This document shows, one piece after another, positions 5,633 to 6,723 of a stretch of DNA of 6,723 nt. The notes under the pieces are model-generated. The model did not search any database. It saw nothing but the letters and a program-made list of their open reading frames with translations, and was not told where the DNA came from. The DNA lies in assembly GCA_026387805.1 (NCBI GenBank), contig JAPLKY010000018.1, positions 1-6,723 of the forward strand, read 5' to 3'. Each line of letters begins with the position of its first letter. Position 1 is the stretch's first letter. Made by a program: the position numbers and the translations under genes. Source of the stretch: Candidatus Krumholzibacteriia bacterium (GTDB lineage Bacteria; Krumholzibacteriota; Krumholzibacteriia; Krumholzibacteriales; Krumholzibacteriaceae).

Positions 5633-6723
5633 CTACATCACTGCGGACGGCGGAGGCGGCTCGTCCGCCTTGCCGGCATTACGCAGCGGCCGCACGATCA
5701 GGTAGAGCGCGAGAACAATGGCGACGAGAACGGCGAGAATGCCGCCGGGCGTATAGAAGGTCTGCTGCCAGAACGGCTTGTCCTGGAAAAAGACGAAGGC
5801 TGCAATGATCAGCCCCATCAGCGCCTCGCCTGCGATCAGACCCGCCGCGCCGAGAATCCCGGCGTTGTCGACGCGGATCCTCTGCGCTTCGTTGAATTTC
5901 CTTCTCTTGGCCAGCATGTCGGTGATGCCCCTGATGATGCCGCCGACGAAGATGGCGAACGTCGTTTCGAGCGGCAGGTACATGCCGACCGAGAAGAGCA
6001 TCGGGCTTCTGACCTTGATCAGGATCATCGCGAGCCCCATGACGAGACCGACGATGACGAGCGGCCAGGCCATTTCCTTGCCGACGATACCCTTGGCGAG
6101 CATCGCCATGAGCCCGGCCTGCGGAGCCGAGAGCGCTTTGTCGCCGAAGCCGATGCCTCCCATCTTGATGTTGGAGGCGTTGAGAATGTAGAGTGGGAAG
6201 AACATGACGGCGGCCGAGATCCATACGCCGATAAAGTTGCCGGCCTGCATCTTCCACGGAGTACCGCCGAGGATGTGTCCCACCTTGAGATCCTGGAGCA
6301 TCTCGCCCGCGACCGCCGAGGAGACGCACACGACGCTCGCGACGCCGAGAACGGCGGCGACGCCTGCATCTCCCCTGACGCCGATCACGACGATGAGAAG
6401 CGCCGCGATGATCAGGGTCGAGAGCGTCAGCCCCGAGATTGGGTTGTTGGAGGAGCCGATCATCCCGACGAGGTTCCCCGATACGGCCGCGAAGAGGAAC
6501 CCGACGATGAGCATCACGAGGGCCGCCACGAGCGCTCCCCCGATCGTGCCCGAGAAGCCGAAGTAGATCGCGATCATGAACGCGAAAACGATCGTGATGC
6601 CGAGGAGCACGAGCTTGAAGTTGAGATCCTTGTCACGGCGGTCCGTCGCCGCTTGGGCGCCCGCCGATTTCTTCATGTCGGCGAACGACCGCTTGATGCC
6701 CGCTGCGAGGCTTTTCCGCATCT
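5633..6723 (-). CDS. OPT-family oligopeptide transporter, C-terminal part (5' end outside window)
   Basis: This is the C-terminal 363 or so residues of an inner-membrane transporter of the OPT superfamily, which carry small peptides or metal chelates with protons. Seen directly: about nine hydrophobic segments, NPISG (in SSNNPISGLTLS), the family hallmark QDLKVGHILGGTP after AGEML, SAPQAGLMAMLAKG, GMYLPLETTFAIFVGGIIRG and GLIAGEALMGLI. All are typical of the second half of bacterial OPT proteins (usually about 600-670 residues). The frame is open to the right edge; the ATG at 6721 is an internal methionine before a basic loop, not a believable start. The C-terminus is short and proline-rich. 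It is followed on the same strand by the PqqD-like gene, separated by the hairpin at 5571-5605. Substrate cannot be told from this half. Confidence 0.9.
   Translation of the reverse strand, partial: MRKSLAAGIKRSFADMKKSAGAQAATDRRDKDLNFKLVLLGITIVFAFMIAIYFGFSGTIGGALVAALVMLIVGFLFAAVSGNLVGMIGSSNNPISGLTLSTLIIAALLIVVIGVRGDAGVAAVLGVASVVCVSSAVAGEMLQDLKVGHILGGTPWKMQAGNFIGVWISAAVMFFPLYILNASNIKMGGIGFGDKALSAPQAGLMAMLAKGIVGKEMAWPLVIVGLVMGLAMILIKVRSPMLFSVGMYLPLETTFAIFVGGIIRGITDMLAKRRKFNEAQRIRVDNAGILGAAGLIAGEALMGLIIAAFVFFQDKPFWQQTFYTPGGILAVLVAIVLALYLIVRPLRNAGKADEPPPPSAVM

Noticed and set aside
6719..6721. ATG as the start of the OPT transporter
   Set aside because: The protein from here would be about 362 residues, matching only the second half of the family, and the frame is open to the window edge.

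Overview
This GC-rich window holds six genes, one of them cut by the right edge and one with a disrupted 5' end. It looks like the chromosome of an uncultured Gram-negative bacterium. Three envelope or secreted proteins carry export signals, one coding region encodes a sigma-54 activator, and the domain styles (IPT/TIG plus gluzincin lipoprotein, stand-alone PqqD-like protein, OPT transporter) recall deep-branching phyla near the FCB group, such as Eisenbacteria, Latescibacteria or Krumholzibacteria. That placement is inference from protein style only. No rRNA, tRNA, CRISPR array, insertion sequence or phage gene was seen.

Left part, minus strand: a sigma-54 activator (982-2439) lies upstream of a small lipoprotein gene (85-639). 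The lipoprotein gene has a clear Shine-Dalgarno, a strong intrinsic terminator (31-56) and, in the 342-base gap behind the activator, a well-placed -24/-12 promoter match (693-709). This suggests that the activator, or a relative, switches on its downstream neighbour. The activator has a receiver-like domain without the phosphoacceptor aspartate, so it probably does not answer to a classical histidine kinase.

Centre, plus strand: reading away from the activator across a 126-base divergent promoter region (2440-2565) is a large secreted zinc-metallopeptidase lipoprotein with an IPT/TIG domain (2566-4533). Overlapping its end, with its own Shine-Dalgarno, starts a second exported-protein frame (4508) that hits TGA at 4634. 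The same frame then continues as a 178-residue two-module beta protein (4658-5194). This is either a disrupted gene or a sequence error.

Right part, minus strand: an OPT-family peptide transporter, truncated by the window edge (5633-6723), is followed by a 125-residue PqqD-like protein (5175-5552). A perfect 15-bp hairpin separates them. The PqqD-like gene runs convergently into the two-module gene, and the 3' ends overlap by 20 bases. A RiPP-recognition-type domain beside an oligopeptide transporter is the pairing most likely to belong to a less-described system, but no peptide precursor or maturation enzyme is visible here.
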